Source: Acidobacteriaceae bacterium
GTDB lineage: Bacteria > Acidobacteriota > Terriglobia > Terriglobales > Acidobacteriaceae
Assembly (NCBI GenBank): GCA_025462885.1
Contig: JAOAPN010000016.1
Location: 248,001-312,000, forward strand
Direction of reading: 5' to 3'
DNA length: 64,000 nt
Shown here: piece after piece, positions 1 through 8,556 of the stretch
Layout of the letters: each line of letters opens with the position of its first letter
Position numbering within the stretch: the stretch's first letter is position 1
Notes under the pieces: model-generated
What the model saw: only the letters and a program-made list of their open reading frames with translations
Told to the model about the DNA's origin: nothing
Databases searched by the model: none
Translations under genes and position numbers: made by a program

Positions 1-356
1 ACCTGGACCGCGCTCCTGACTGCAGCTACCCGCAGCCGAGCCACAACGTCCGCCACTCCGCCGACCTGTACTTTTACCCGCGCCACCAGCGCACGCTCAA
101 AACCGTTCGCTTCGATCCGCAACCCGTACTCGCCGGGAGCTACGCGAGCGAAGGCAAACTCACCTCCACGGCCCGTCAGGACCTGCTGCTTCCCTCCTGT
201 CGCTGAATCGGCTTCAGGCTCCACTCGCACCGAAGCTCCCGGCACCCCGGCTCCGGTCGCATCCAGCACGCTTCCACGGATTGCCCCGTCGACCGCCGTC
301 TGCGCGCCCGCAGCATGGGACACTGCCAGAAAGCCCAGCAGCACGAACCGACACAT
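1..356 (-). CDS. TonB-dependent receptor-like protein, N-terminal fragment (runs off window)
   Basis: Open reading frame on the minus strand that continues past the left edge, so only about the first 118 residues are visible. After a short hydrophobic export signal ending near HAAGAQ comes a carboxypeptidase-regulatory-like beta-sandwich (GSVLDATGAGVPGASVRVE ... GEFAFARVAPGEYGLRIEANGF), the usual N-terminal module of Oar-like TonB-dependent receptors in Acidobacteria. Such receptors carry large substrates across the outer membrane. The ATG at 356 gives a signal peptide with few positive charges. In-frame TTG (380) or GTG (422) starts would add an Arg-containing n-region, so the true start is uncertain. 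The barrel lies outside the window, so a non-receptor surface protein with the same domain is possible. Confidence 0.6.
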   Translation of the reverse strand, partial: MCRFVLLGFLAVSHAAGAQTAVDGAIRGSVLDATGAGVPGASVRVEPEADSATGGKQQVLTGRGGEFAFARVAPGEYGLRIEANGFERALVARVKVQVGGVADVVARLRVAAVRSAVQ

Positions 357-657
357 CCACCGGAGCCGGCCTGCACACAAACGCGCGCTTGCCTGCCCGG
401 AAAATTTCAATGTTCCACCCACCGCAAGCTCCGCATAAAAGGCGATCAGGAGAACACGACAACTCGGTCGCAACAAAACACAGACACTCCGGCCACCAAC
501 ACAGCAGCGGAGATGCCGCTCCTGCAATCAGTCACTTAGGAGTAGCCCAAGATTACCAAAAGATTGGGTACAAAGTGTCTGAAATGAAATCCCATCGCAA
601 AACATAAAAAGGGCGGCAGCCGAAGCTACCGCCCTTGCAACATTCAGCCAGCAACTC
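357..657. other. Intergenic stretch with the receptor terminator
   Basis: About 300 bases between two minus-strand receptor genes. The only structure I see is the terminator at 605-635. The reading frames here are short and lack plausible protein features. Confidence 0.5.
605..635 (-). terminator. Rho-independent terminator after the receptor gene
   Basis: On the minus strand a GC-rich stem (GGGCGGTAGC / GCTGCCGCCC, one mismatch) closes on a TTCG tetraloop and is followed by a run of five T. It lies just past the stop codon of the receptor gene at 658. Confidence 0.9.
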
Positions 658-3600
658 TTAGAAAAACATTCGCGCCCCAGCCTGAATATTGCGTGGGCTG
701 TAGGCGAAGTTGCTGTTGACCGAGTTCACGTAACCGAAGCCACCCGTAGCCGTGCGGGGTTGGTAGGTCAAGGTTCCTGAACCGCTGGTAGCATTCGACG
801 TGGAAGCGACATTGTAGGCCGTCGTTACCACACTTGTAATGTTCTGGTAGTTCGCCACATTGAAGGCCTCTCCAATGAACTGCAGGCTGATGCGGTCCAT
901 GAGCTTGAAGTCTTTCTGAATGCGAAGATCGATTACGAGGTCAGTAGGGTAGGTATAGGTATTACGACCCAGGGCCGGAATGTAGCTCACTGCAAGACCC
1001 GACAAGCCGCTATTTACCGCCTGAAGACAACCGACAGCGGTACACTGCGCCGGTGCCGTCGTGCCATTTACCGCTGCGCTATAGGGTAACCCCGACTGGA
1101 CCTGTAAAGCTGGCTTGATCGACCATCCGTTCGTCGCAGCATCCACAAAGCGAATGCCCTTCGTCCCGGGCAGGTTGACGATTGCCCAGCCCACGGCGCG
1201 ATGACGTACGTTCAGGTACGAGTTGCCGTAATTGGAGCGAGCACTGCCATACGGATCGAAGAAGTTGTTGCTGCTGAACCCCGTAACCGACGTCTGGTTG
1301 TAGTCGAGCGCATGGGACCATGTGTAGTTGAAGTCCATGCTGATGAACTTCCCTGCACGCTTGGTCACACCAACCGTTGCTGCATGGTAGTTCGAGTTTA
1401 CGTTGCTCAAGCCTGCGTAAACCGCACCATAGGCCGGGTTGAGGTTGGTGCTGGCGCTGGAACCGTTCCGACGCTGTCCGTAAACCTTCGCAGGGATGAT
1501 CGAGCCGCAGCTCAACTGTCCGCAGGTTCCATCCGTGCCCGCCAGCACCGTGTAGTTCACCGTATAGGCGTTCGCCGGATCTATGTTCAGGTTCAGGCTG
1601 TTTGGTAGCTCGCGGCCCAACGCACCCAGATAGCTAAACGACAGGATCGTATTCTTGCCAAGGTTCTGCTGGACTGCCAGATCGAACTGCTCGGTGTAGG
1701 GATTTTGCAGATGCTTGTCGATGTACTGAATATCCGGAGTCTGCCCGGTGAAGTTCGTCGGGAGCTTGGGTAGCAACGGAGCACCGGCTGCCGTCGGAGA
1801 GGGAATATTGTAGCTCAACTGTCCAGCTGTGGCACCCGATGCAAAACGTGCGCCCAGAATGTTCACGTTCGGGATGCGTCCGTAGTACATTCCAAAGCCA
1901 CCGCGCACCACCGTCTTACCCAGGCCAAACGGGTCCCAGGCAAAGCCGACGCGTGGCGAGATGTTGTTCTTGTCGCTGATGGTGTTGGCGCTTGGTGCAA
2001 AGCTCGCCACAACCAGGTTCGCCTGCTGACCAGGAATCGACTCATAGTCGTACCGTGCGCCGATGTTTACCGTAAGACGCGACGTAAGCTTCCAGTCGTC
2101 CTGCACAAAAAAGCCGTAATCAATCGTCGCGAGATCGAACGTCGTCCCGCCGACCGTCTGGTGGAAGTAGCTGTAACAACCGGCGGGAACATAGGCGCGC
2201 CCTGCCCCCGTGCCGCAACCGCCACCCACTCCGCTGAGAGCATCCTGCGCGAAGGCCAGTATGGAGGTGTAGTTGTAAGTTCCGTTCGGTGAGTAGCCGG
2301 AGTAGCCCAGGGTATTCTGCAGGTCGTAGTTATGGACGATGTCCAAGCCGAACTTGATCCCGTGGTGCCCAATCTGCACGATCGCGGTATCGCCAACCTG
2401 CCACTTGCGCTCATCCGGCAATGCAGGGCGGTACGCGTAGTACGGCTGTCCGGCGATGAAACCCTGTGCACTGTTATTGAGGTTCACCTGGGGTGTGTTG
2501 CCATTGGCCGTCAGATATTTATTTGTGAAGGCACCATTCGGCAACGCGCTTTCGTAATTCAGTTCGCGTCCATACTGGTAGCGAACCTCGTTCGTGAGGT
2601 TCGACTTGATGACGGTGTCCAGCTTGGCGACCATATAGTCCAGCTTCACAAAGTCCTGCGCAAAGCCTTCCTTGCCATAGAACACATTCGACTGCGTCTG
2701 CACGCCGCCCGGCGAGTCCCAGCGCAGGCGATGGTACAGCAGGCTGACGGTATTCTTCGAGTTGATCTGGTAGTCCAGCTTCGGCGTATTGATGATCTGG
2801 AAACCAACCCGCGGCGTCGTACCCAAATCCGTGTTCGCTTCCGAGATCAGGCCGTTATACGCGGCCGATGCCTGTGCCGCAGAAGTCGTCACGCCTGTGC
2901 CGTTTTGAATGCTGGTTGCCAGGGTCGCGGACTGTGCCGCAGTCAGAGGCGCATAGAACGAAGTGGAAGCCGCCGAACCCGTTCCCGGAAAGACCCTGCG
3001 GAACTGGTCGAAAGCATAGAAGAAGAACAACTTGTCTTTAATCAAAGGGCCGCCGACGCCGAACCCATACTGGTTGCGCTTGTCCTTCGGCTTGAAAGGA
3101 ACCTTGCTCGCCACTCCCGAAACCGGGTCATAGGCGATGGTGGTCGTGAACTGGTTCGATGCGCTCCACTGCTGATCGCGATGGTAGAAGTAGAGCTCGC
3201 CATGAAGGGCGTTAGTACCGCTCTTCGTCACCGAGTTGATTACGCCGCCAACGGCACGTCCGAATTCAGCCGAGTACACACCGGTGTTGACCTGAAACTC
3301 GCGAATTGCAACCTGGGCGGTCGAGTACCCGGCGCGAGTGCGACCGCGCTCCTCGCCATAGAACACCTGGTTGTCGTCAGCTCCGTCGATCTGAACATTA
3401 TTCAACTGTGGCTGGATCGCACGGAACGCGATCAGGCCGAAGCCCTGGGCATCGTTGCTCACGCCGGGAGTCAACAGTGCCAGAGAAGACCAACGACGGT
3501 TGTTGATCGGGATGTTCTCGATCTCCTGGTTGGAAAGCTGTCCGCCAAACGATGGCGAATCGAATTTTAGAACAGGCATATCCGCCTGAACGTCAACGAT

Positions 3601-3963
3601 CTGCGAGGTCGCGCCCGCCTGGAGATGAGGGTTCAACTCCGTCAACTGGTTCACCTGCACTGTGACGTTGTTCGACCGCTGCTCGGAAAAGCCCGGCGCC
3701 GCGAAAGTCACCGTATACGTTCCGGGCGCGAGTGGCGGCGCTTTGTAGTAGCCGCTGCTATCCGTTGTCAGTTTCGTCTCAGCGTTTGTACCGGCGTTGT
3801 GGATCAAAATCGCCACATTGGGCAGGATTGCGTCCGTCGCATCGAACACCGTGCCGGAAATGCTGCCCTGAGTCGTAGACTGCGCCACCAGCAATTTGCC
3901 GGAAATGCCCATCCCGCAGATCAGCGTACAGACAGCGGTTTTCTTGATCATTTTCCTAAACAT
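658..3963 (-). CDS. TonB-dependent receptor with carboxypeptidase-regulatory domain (Oar-like)
   Basis: Predicted 1101-residue outer-membrane receptor. The order is a signal peptide (about residues 1-27, starting MFRKMIKK), a carboxypeptidase-regulatory-like domain (about 33-115), a plug (about 130-260) and a long beta-barrel rich in aromatic and Asn-Gly segments, ending in Phe-Phe as expected for Bam-dependent barrels. The family imports large ligands (often carbohydrates or peptides in Acidobacteria) using TonB-ExbBD energy; a TonB system is encoded at 53-56 kb in this window. The ATG at 3963 was chosen because AGGAG lies 7 bases upstream and the signal peptide then begins correctly; a longer frame starts at 4014 without these supports. 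The substrate cannot be told from sequence. Confidence 0.92.
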   Translation of the reverse strand: MFRKMIKKTAVCTLICGMGISGKLLVAQSTTQGSISGTVFDATDAILPNVAILIHNAGTNAETKLTTDSSGYYKAPPLAPGTYTVTFAAPGFSEQRSNNVTVQVNQLTELNPHLQAGATSQIVDVQADMPVLKFDSPSFGGQLSNQEIENIPINNRRWSSLALLTPGVSNDAQGFGLIAFRAIQPQLNNVQIDGADDNQVFYGEERGRTRAGYSTAQVAIREFQVNTGVYSAEFGRAVGGVINSVTKSGTNALHGELYFYHRDQQWSASNQFTTTIAYDPVSGVASKVPFKPKDKRNQYGFGVGGPLIKDKLFFFYAFDQFRRVFPGTGSAASTSFYAPLTAAQSATLATSIQNGTGVTTSAAQASAAYNGLISEANTDLGTTPRVGFQIINTPKLDYQINSKNTVSLLYHRLRWDSPGGVQTQSNVFYGKEGFAQDFVKLDYMVAKLDTVIKSNLTNEVRYQYGRELNYESALPNGAFTNKYLTANGNTPQVNLNNSAQGFIAGQPYYAYRPALPDERKWQVGDTAIVQIGHHGIKFGLDIVHNYDLQNTLGYSGYSPNGTYNYTSILAFAQDALSGVGGGCGTGAGRAYVPAGCYSYFHQTVGGTTFDLATIDYGFFVQDDWKLTSRLTVNIGARYDYESIPGQQANLVVASFAPSANTISDKNNISPRVGFAWDPFGLGKTVVRGGFGMYYGRIPNVNILGARFASGATAGQLSYNIPSPTAAGAPLLPKLPTNFTGQTPDIQYIDKHLQNPYTEQFDLAVQQNLGKNTILSFSYLGALGRELPNSLNLNIDPANAYTVNYTVLAGTDGTCGQLSCGSIIPAKVYGQRRNGSSASTNLNPAYGAVYAGLSNVNSNYHAATVGVTKRAGKFISMDFNYTWSHALDYNQTSVTGFSSNNFFDPYGSARSNYGNSYLNVRHRAVGWAIVNLPGTKGIRFVDAATNGWSIKPALQVQSGLPYSAAVNGTTAPAQCTAVGCLQAVNSGLSGLAVSYIPALGRNTYTYPTDLVIDLRIQKDFKLMDRISLQFIGEAFNVANYQNITSVVTTAYNVASTSNATSGSGTLTYQPRTATGGFGYVNSVNSNFAYSPRNIQAGARMFF

Positions 3964-4344
3964 TGTTGGTCTCCTAAAAAGGGTTTCGCCTGCTATCCGT
4001 TCACAGAAGCTCATTTACTCTCCGCGCCTGTCTTTCAGATTTCAGATCATGCAGATTCTTGCTCTCGTGCTCAATCAAAGTCGCATATCCCCGTTACAGA
4101 ACGGTGACATCCCACGTCGTGGGCTTCACTTCAATTTAAACAGCCGCCTGCACTGTCGAGCCACCGCTCACCTACAGCCGTCCGCACTGAACCTCAGTCT
4201 TTATTTTCGTGTGCCGCTAGTCTATCCCGCTTACACCTGCACCGCCATCCTAAACATGGGCTCAACCCGTTTATCCAGCAGAAGCTATAGAAAAACCCCT
4301 CCCATCAGCGTCAGACCACCCATCGCGATAGACTGGTATCTGCA
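3964..4344. other. Divergent intergenic region between receptor gene and obgE
   Basis: 381 bases that must hold the promoters of both divergent genes. No strong palindrome or recognisable riboswitch is visible. The frames reading through it are extensions or shadows of the flanking genes. Confidence 0.4.
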
Positions 4345-5463
4345 ATGTTTATTGATGAAGCAAGAATCCGAATCAAGGCCGGCGACGGTGGCAACGGCTG
4401 CATGGCGTTCCGCCGCGAGAAATTCGTTCCCAAGGGCGGTCCCTCGGGCGGTGACGGCGGCCATGGCGGAGACATTGTCATGTCTTCCTCCCTCTCCCAT
4501 AACACCCTCGTCCACTTCCGCTTCAACCCGGAGTACAAGGCCCAGCGTGGCGGACACGGTCTCGGCTCCAACTGCTCAGGCTACGCCGGGGAGTCTAGCA
4601 CGCTCAAGGTGCCGGTCGGTACCCTGATTTACGACGACACGACCGGTGAACTGATCCACGACTTCACCCGGCCCAACGAGACCATCGTCATCGCCCGCGG
4701 CGGGCGCGGCGGACGCGGCAACCAGCACTTCGCCACCTCGACCCACCAGGCTCCGCGCGAACACGAACTCGGACGCGCCGGAGAAGAGCGGAACTACCGC
4801 CTCGAACTCCGCCTGCTCGCTGATGCGGGTCTCGTCGGCTACCCCAACGTCGGTAAGTCGACGCTGATCTCGCGGCTCTCGGCCGCCAAGCCGAAGATCG
4901 CCAACTACGCCTTCACCACCCTCGAACCCAACCTCGGCGTGGTCCAGGTCGGCGACTACCCCCATACCAAGTCCTTTACTATTGCGGACTTGCCCGGACT
5001 CATCGAAGGCGCGCACCTGGGCCACGGCCTCGGCATTCAGTTCCTGAAACACATCGAGCGCACTAGCGTTATCGTCCACCTCATCGATGTCTCCGACGCA
5101 CCGGCTGCGACGGATAAGAACGACCGCACCGACCCCGTCCAGGACTACAAGCTCATTACCGAAGAGCTGAAGTCCTTCGATCCAGCCCTTGCCGCCAAGC
5201 CGACCATCCTGGTGGCTGCAAAAGCTGACGTCGCGAATCCGGACAAACTCAAAAAGCTGACCGCCATGGCGAAGCGTCGCAAGATCCCGCTCTTCACCAT
5301 CTCGGCGGTCACGGGCGAAGGCATCGAACCGCTGAAGTTTGCCATCGCCGACCTGGTCGAGCAGCATCGTCCTATCCAACTCGAGCCCGAAGTGGAAGCG
5401 CCTTCGAAGCTGAAGCCGAACTATCCGCCGCCAGCGAACTCGGCCAAGGGCCGCTCCCGCTAG
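4345..5463 (+). CDS. obgE: Obg family GTPase (ObgE/CgtA)
   Basis: Essential GTPase that associates with the 50S ribosomal subunit and links ribosome assembly to stress signalling. 372 residues: the glycine-rich Obg fold (about 1-158, with GDGGNG and GGRGGRGN turns) and the G domain. The P-loop GYPNVGKST is at 165-173, the G3 motif DLPG at 215-218 and the G5 motif SAVTGEG at 320-326. The G4 motif reads AAKAD (291-295) where NKxD is usual, so the Asn that reads guanine is replaced. There is no long C-terminal extension. The start is the first Met in frame and matches the family N-terminus (MFIDEARI), although no clear ribosome binding site precedes it. Confidence 0.96.
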   Translation: MFIDEARIRIKAGDGGNGCMAFRREKFVPKGGPSGGDGGHGGDIVMSSSLSHNTLVHFRFNPEYKAQRGGHGLGSNCSGYAGESSTLKVPVGTLIYDDTTGELIHDFTRPNETIVIARGGRGGRGNQHFATSTHQAPREHELGRAGEERNYRLELRLLADAGLVGYPNVGKSTLISRLSAAKPKIANYAFTTLEPNLGVVQVGDYPHTKSFTIADLPGLIEGAHLGHGLGIQFLKHIERTSVIVHLIDVSDAPAATDKNDRTDPVQDYKLITEELKSFDPALAAKPTILVAAKADVANPDKLKKLTAMAKRRKIPLFTISAVTGEGIEPLKFAIADLVEQHRPIQLEPEVEAPSKLKPNYPPPANSAKGRSR

Positions 5464-5489
5464 AGTGGTCCATCTAACCTAGGCTTCGG

Positions 5490-5933
5490 TTAAGGCCTGG
5501 GCAGATCTTCAGGCAGAGCCGCCCCTGCCCTGATCCATCGCTCTACGATGGCGATATTAGCGTCGGAGAGCTTCTTCCGCTTATCCGGCATAGGCATGGG
5601 ATTGTCCTTGGGCCCCTCGTGCCGAATCAGCTTGACCAGCAAACTGCCAGTGGGATCTCCCGGAATCACTGCCACGCCATGCTTGCCTCCGCGGACCAGA
5701 CCAGCCGACGTCTGCATGCTGTACTCGCCCTTGCGGTTCATGCCGCCATGACACCGGTAGCAGTTGGTCTTGAAGATGGGCGCCACATCCTGGCGGTAGA
5801 AGTCTGCGGTTCCCGGATCGTAGCTCACGTGGGGCTTGGGCGGCTCGGAGTTACAGCCCAGCGTGCACCCCAATAGGCAGCACGCGAGAAGCATCAGGCC
5901 ATCTACTCCACATCGCAACCCGAACGCCCGCAT
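5490..5933 (-). CDS. Cytochrome c-type haem lipoprotein
   Basis: 147-residue exported protein. A hydrophobic leader with a lipobox-like LGCTLGC (about 21-27) suggests a periplasmic lipoprotein. A single haem-binding motif CYRCH (58-62) follows the segment DFYRQDVAPIFKTN, and MPMP later could supply an axial Met. The DVAPIF...C..CH layout matches the planctomycete-type cytochrome c domain found in many Acidobacteria and Planctomycetes. The ATG at 5933 is chosen because GGGAGAG lies just upstream; longer frames reach 5945 and 5978. It converges on obgE and appears to be a single-gene unit. Its redox partner is not evident. Confidence 0.8.
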   Translation of the reverse strand: MRAFGLRCGVDGLMLLACCLLGCTLGCNSEPPKPHVSYDPGTADFYRQDVAPIFKTNCYRCHGGMNRKGEYSMQTSAGLVRGGKHGVAVIPGDPTGSLLVKLIRHEGPKDNPMPMPDKRKKLSDANIAIVERWIRAGAALPEDLPRP

Positions 5934-6045
5934 CCGCTCTCCCATTAACTCAAGAGTATACGGAACCCAGATCAACACTTACACGCAACCAGTGTTGTCT
6001 CTATCGTAAGAATTGCTCTGGCGTCTCCGCGCCTCCTAAATCACT

Positions 6046-7266
6046 ATGCGCGCAAACGCCCCCATGACTGCCCTTCTGGCGCTCGCAGCCCTGTCTCTCA
6101 TATCGGCCCCGCTCGAAGCTCGTACGCACAAGAAAACACCCCACGCCGTAGCCTCGCATCCCGCCAAAAAGACACCGGTCAAGGCCGAAGCTCCGTCCAA
6201 AAAGAAGCGCTCTTCGAAGTCCTCCAGCTCAAGGGCGTCTAAGGCAAAGACTGAGCCCAAAGCGTCTGCCAAGGCGAAATCTGTGACCAAGCACCACGGC
6301 CACCGTCATCGTTCTGAGCCGGTAGAAGATACCATCCCGGCCACCATCAACCGTGTCCACTCCACGGGTAGAAAAGCGACCGCCTCGGACTTCCTGCAGG
6401 CCGCCTCCGTTCCCACCAACTCCTCTGAGCCGCTCCATACTGCTGCTCCGGTTCATGACCCCGTGGTTGCGCGTACCGGAGAGACGGCCGCGAAGACTGC
6501 AACCCATACTCCCTCTGCACCCGAAAAGCCGACGGCCAAGCCGATTGGAGTCGTGAGCGCCATCCGCCCGACGTCCGAGCGCCCTTCGCTGTCCTCGATC
6601 GAAGAGGCTGCCACGACCAACATGGTGCTCCCCGCTCTGTATAACAAGCGTGGCCGGCTGATCGTTCCCCCGCCTCTGAAGGGTTCGCACGAGATCCTGC
6701 TTCGTCAGAACCAGGTCGCCGACCGCGACGGTCTCGACCGCATCCGCGACGACGAGGACATCCTGGAGCTGCGGGGACAAAAGCTGCTCGTCGCGCTGCC
6801 GACCAACACCGCTCTGGTGGTGGATGAACATCTTCCCGCGAACCGCCGCTACTGCCGTCCCTGGACCGCGCAGTTTCTGTCTACCCTGGCCCGCGCCTAC
6901 TATGAGCGCTTTCGTACGCCGCTGCAGGTAAACTCCGCCGTCCGCACCGTCGAGTTCCAGCACCGCCTGCTCCGCACTAACGGCAACGCCGCGCCAGCTG
7001 AGGGCGATACCGCCTCTCCGCACCTGACCGGCCAGGCCGTCGATCTGGCCAAGCATGGCTTGAGCCTCACCCAGATCGCGTGGCTCCGGGGCTATCTGCT
7101 GCCGCTGGTTCAGCAGGGCAAGGTGGATGTCGAAGAGGAGTTTCAGCAGTCCTGCTTCCACATCAGTGTTTATAAGAAATATCTGCCTGCGCCTTATGCG
7201 CCACGGCATAATTTTGCTTCCAATCCGGTTGGCGAGACGAGCACTTTGGCTACTGCTGTTCGGTAG
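6046..7266 (+). CDS. Secreted M15-like (DUF5715-type) peptidase with basic N-terminal region
   Basis: 406 residues. A signal peptide (1-24) is followed by about 75 residues very rich in Lys, Ser and Ala, then a low-complexity linker and a C-terminal domain. That domain contains SPHLTGQAVD, which fits the SxHxxGxAxD zinc motif of VanY/MepA-type (M15) peptidases with ligands H326 and D333, and a later FH (H372) that can be the third ligand. A role in peptidoglycan trimming in the periplasm is inferred. The Lys-rich segment could bind acidic envelope polymers. I recall this domain as DUF5715 but could not check. The gene stands alone between minus-strand genes. Confidence 0.75.
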   Translation: MRANAPMTALLALAALSLISAPLEARTHKKTPHAVASHPAKKTPVKAEAPSKKKRSSKSSSSRASKAKTEPKASAKAKSVTKHHGHRHRSEPVEDTIPATINRVHSTGRKATASDFLQAASVPTNSSEPLHTAAPVHDPVVARTGETAAKTATHTPSAPEKPTAKPIGVVSAIRPTSERPSLSSIEEAATTNMVLPALYNKRGRLIVPPPLKGSHEILLRQNQVADRDGLDRIRDDEDILELRGQKLLVALPTNTALVVDEHLPANRRYCRPWTAQFLSTLARAYYERFRTPLQVNSAVRTVEFQHRLLRTNGNAAPAEGDTASPHLTGQAVDLAKHGLSLTQIAWLRGYLLPLVQQGKVDVEEEFQQSCFHISVYKKYLPAPYAPRHNFASNPVGETSTLATAVR

Positions 7267-7280
7267 AATTTTTTAAGTGC

Positions 7281-7294
7281 GCCCTACGCGGGCG
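7281..7294 (-). repeat. GCGYA-loop short palindromic repeat, copy 1
   Basis: On the minus strand CGCCCGCGTAGGGC: a 4-bp GCCC/GGGC stem around a GCGTA loop. One base differs from the copies at 13832 and 24853. All copies are at the 3' ends of genes. Confidence 0.5.
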
Positions 7295-7332
7295 GCGGTC
7301 ATTTCATGACTTGTATTGAGCTTTGCGGGGTG

Positions 7333-7375
7333 CTCCCGTTGGTCGCAATCAATATCTCGTGCCGACCAACGGGAG
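7333..7375. repeat. 13-bp perfect inverted repeat between convergent genes
   Basis: CTCCCGTTGGTCG at 7333-7345 pairs exactly with CGACCAACGGGAG at 7363-7375 across a 17-base loop. It lies between the stops of the M15-like gene and the SurA-like gene. Neither strand has a T-run after it, so it is not a classical terminator; it may protect mRNA 3' ends. Confidence 0.7.
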
Positions 7376-7425
7376 GACCGCTAAAGTTAGTACCACCACG
7401 AAAAGATCCGCCCTGCGCGCAGCAG

Positions 7426-8553
7426 CTAGTGGGCGTCGTTCTTGAAGATTTGTTCGGCCAGGAAGTTTTCTACCTTGGCTTGATCGCGGAGCATCTCGAA
7501 GAATGCATTCTTCAGCAACTGCGACCGGCCGTCGCGAAGCTGCTGCCGGATCGCCTGCTGTACGCGCGGATCGTTCACGTCCCGCTGTCCTGCCGGCTCG
7601 CGCGAGATCAGCTTGTAGATCGCATAGCCCATCGTCTTCTTGCTCTGCGCATCCAGCAACGGAAGGATCTCGGTGATCTGACCTGCCTTCAGCTTGGTAA
7701 CCGCCGTGAACACCATAGGGTCGGAGTGCATCTGCGACTCGGCCACGAAGCCCATGTCGCCGCCGTTCGGAGCGGTTTCGGGGCGCTCGGAGAAGTTCAT
7801 CGCGATCGTTCCGAAGTCCTCGCCGCTGTCCAGCCGGTTCTTCAACGCCTGGATCTTTTTCTTGGCCTCATCGTCCGTGGTTGCCTTGCTGCCCTGCAGA
7901 TTTACCGGCTGCGGCGCTGGCACGCTGGTCACCTGGATCTGTGCGAGGTGATATTGCGTCTCCAGAAGATTGAACTCCGCCTTGTGCTGGTTGAAGTAGT
8001 TCGATACGTCGGAGTCCGTCACCGTGATCTTGGAGTTGATCTCCTTGTTCAGCAGCTTCTCCTGCGTCAGCGAGCGGCGGAGATCGTGGCGCACATCGTC
8101 CAGCGTATGGTTTCCGGCCTTCAGCTTCTGGTCGAACTGCTCCTCTGTGTAGGGAGCCTTCAACTCGGCCAGCTTCGCATCGACTTCTTCGTTGGTGGCC
8201 GTCAGGTTCATCTTGACGGCGCGCTGGTCTACGATCTCTTCGTCGATCAGTTCCTTGAGGACATTCAGGCGAAGCGAGTCGGCCTGCTCCTGGGTAGGCT
8301 GCTGCGGTTGCTGCTGAGCTTCGCCGAGCTGCGCCTTGTACAGCCGCTCCATGTCGGTCTTCATGATGGCGTGGCCGTTCACCGTTGCGACGACATCCGC
8401 ACTATGCCCACGGTTGCATCCCGCTACTGCCACGACCAGCACCGCGGCCGCAAAAAGGGGTGCGGCATAAAAGATCACCCGGCCTTGAAACGGCTTCGGG
8501 GAAGACAACACGATTTCCTTCATCTCTGTTCGCACGGCTTGAGTCTCCTGCAT
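7426..8553 (-). CDS. SurA-like periplasmic peptidyl-prolyl isomerase/chaperone (lipoprotein)
   Basis: 375 residues. A membrane leader ending LVVAVAGC suggests lipidation. It is followed by a SurA-N-like helical region (about 50-190, beginning VVATVNGHAIMKTDMERL) and a parvulin/PpiC domain (about 195-315, with LAQIQV and GGDMGFV typical of parvulins). It would escort outer-membrane proteins through the periplasm. It starts 3 bases after the stop of the DsbA-like gene and lies downstream of lptD, an arrangement reminiscent of the enterobacterial lptD-surA pair. A GTG at 8535 with AGGAG 9 bases upstream is a credible alternative start to the ATG at 8553. Confidence 0.9.
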   Translation of the reverse strand: MQETQAVRTEMKEIVLSSPKPFQGRVIFYAAPLFAAAVLVVAVAGCNRGHSADVVATVNGHAIMKTDMERLYKAQLGEAQQQPQQPTQEQADSLRLNVLKELIDEEIVDQRAVKMNLTATNEEVDAKLAELKAPYTEEQFDQKLKAGNHTLDDVRHDLRRSLTQEKLLNKEINSKITVTDSDVSNYFNQHKAEFNLLETQYHLAQIQVTSVPAPQPVNLQGSKATTDDEAKKKIQALKNRLDSGEDFGTIAMNFSERPETAPNGGDMGFVAESQMHSDPMVFTAVTKLKAGQITEILPLLDAQSKKTMGYAIYKLISREPAGQRDVNDPRVQQAIRQQLRDGRSQLLKNAFFEMLRDQAKVENFLAEQIFKNDAH

Positions 8554-8556
8554 TCT

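Noticed and set aside
2332..3570. Long plus-strand frame opposite the TonB-dependent receptor
   Set aside because: It is a shadow of the receptor gene in the high-GC opposite frame, with Arg/Leu/Val-rich composition and no ribosome binding site.
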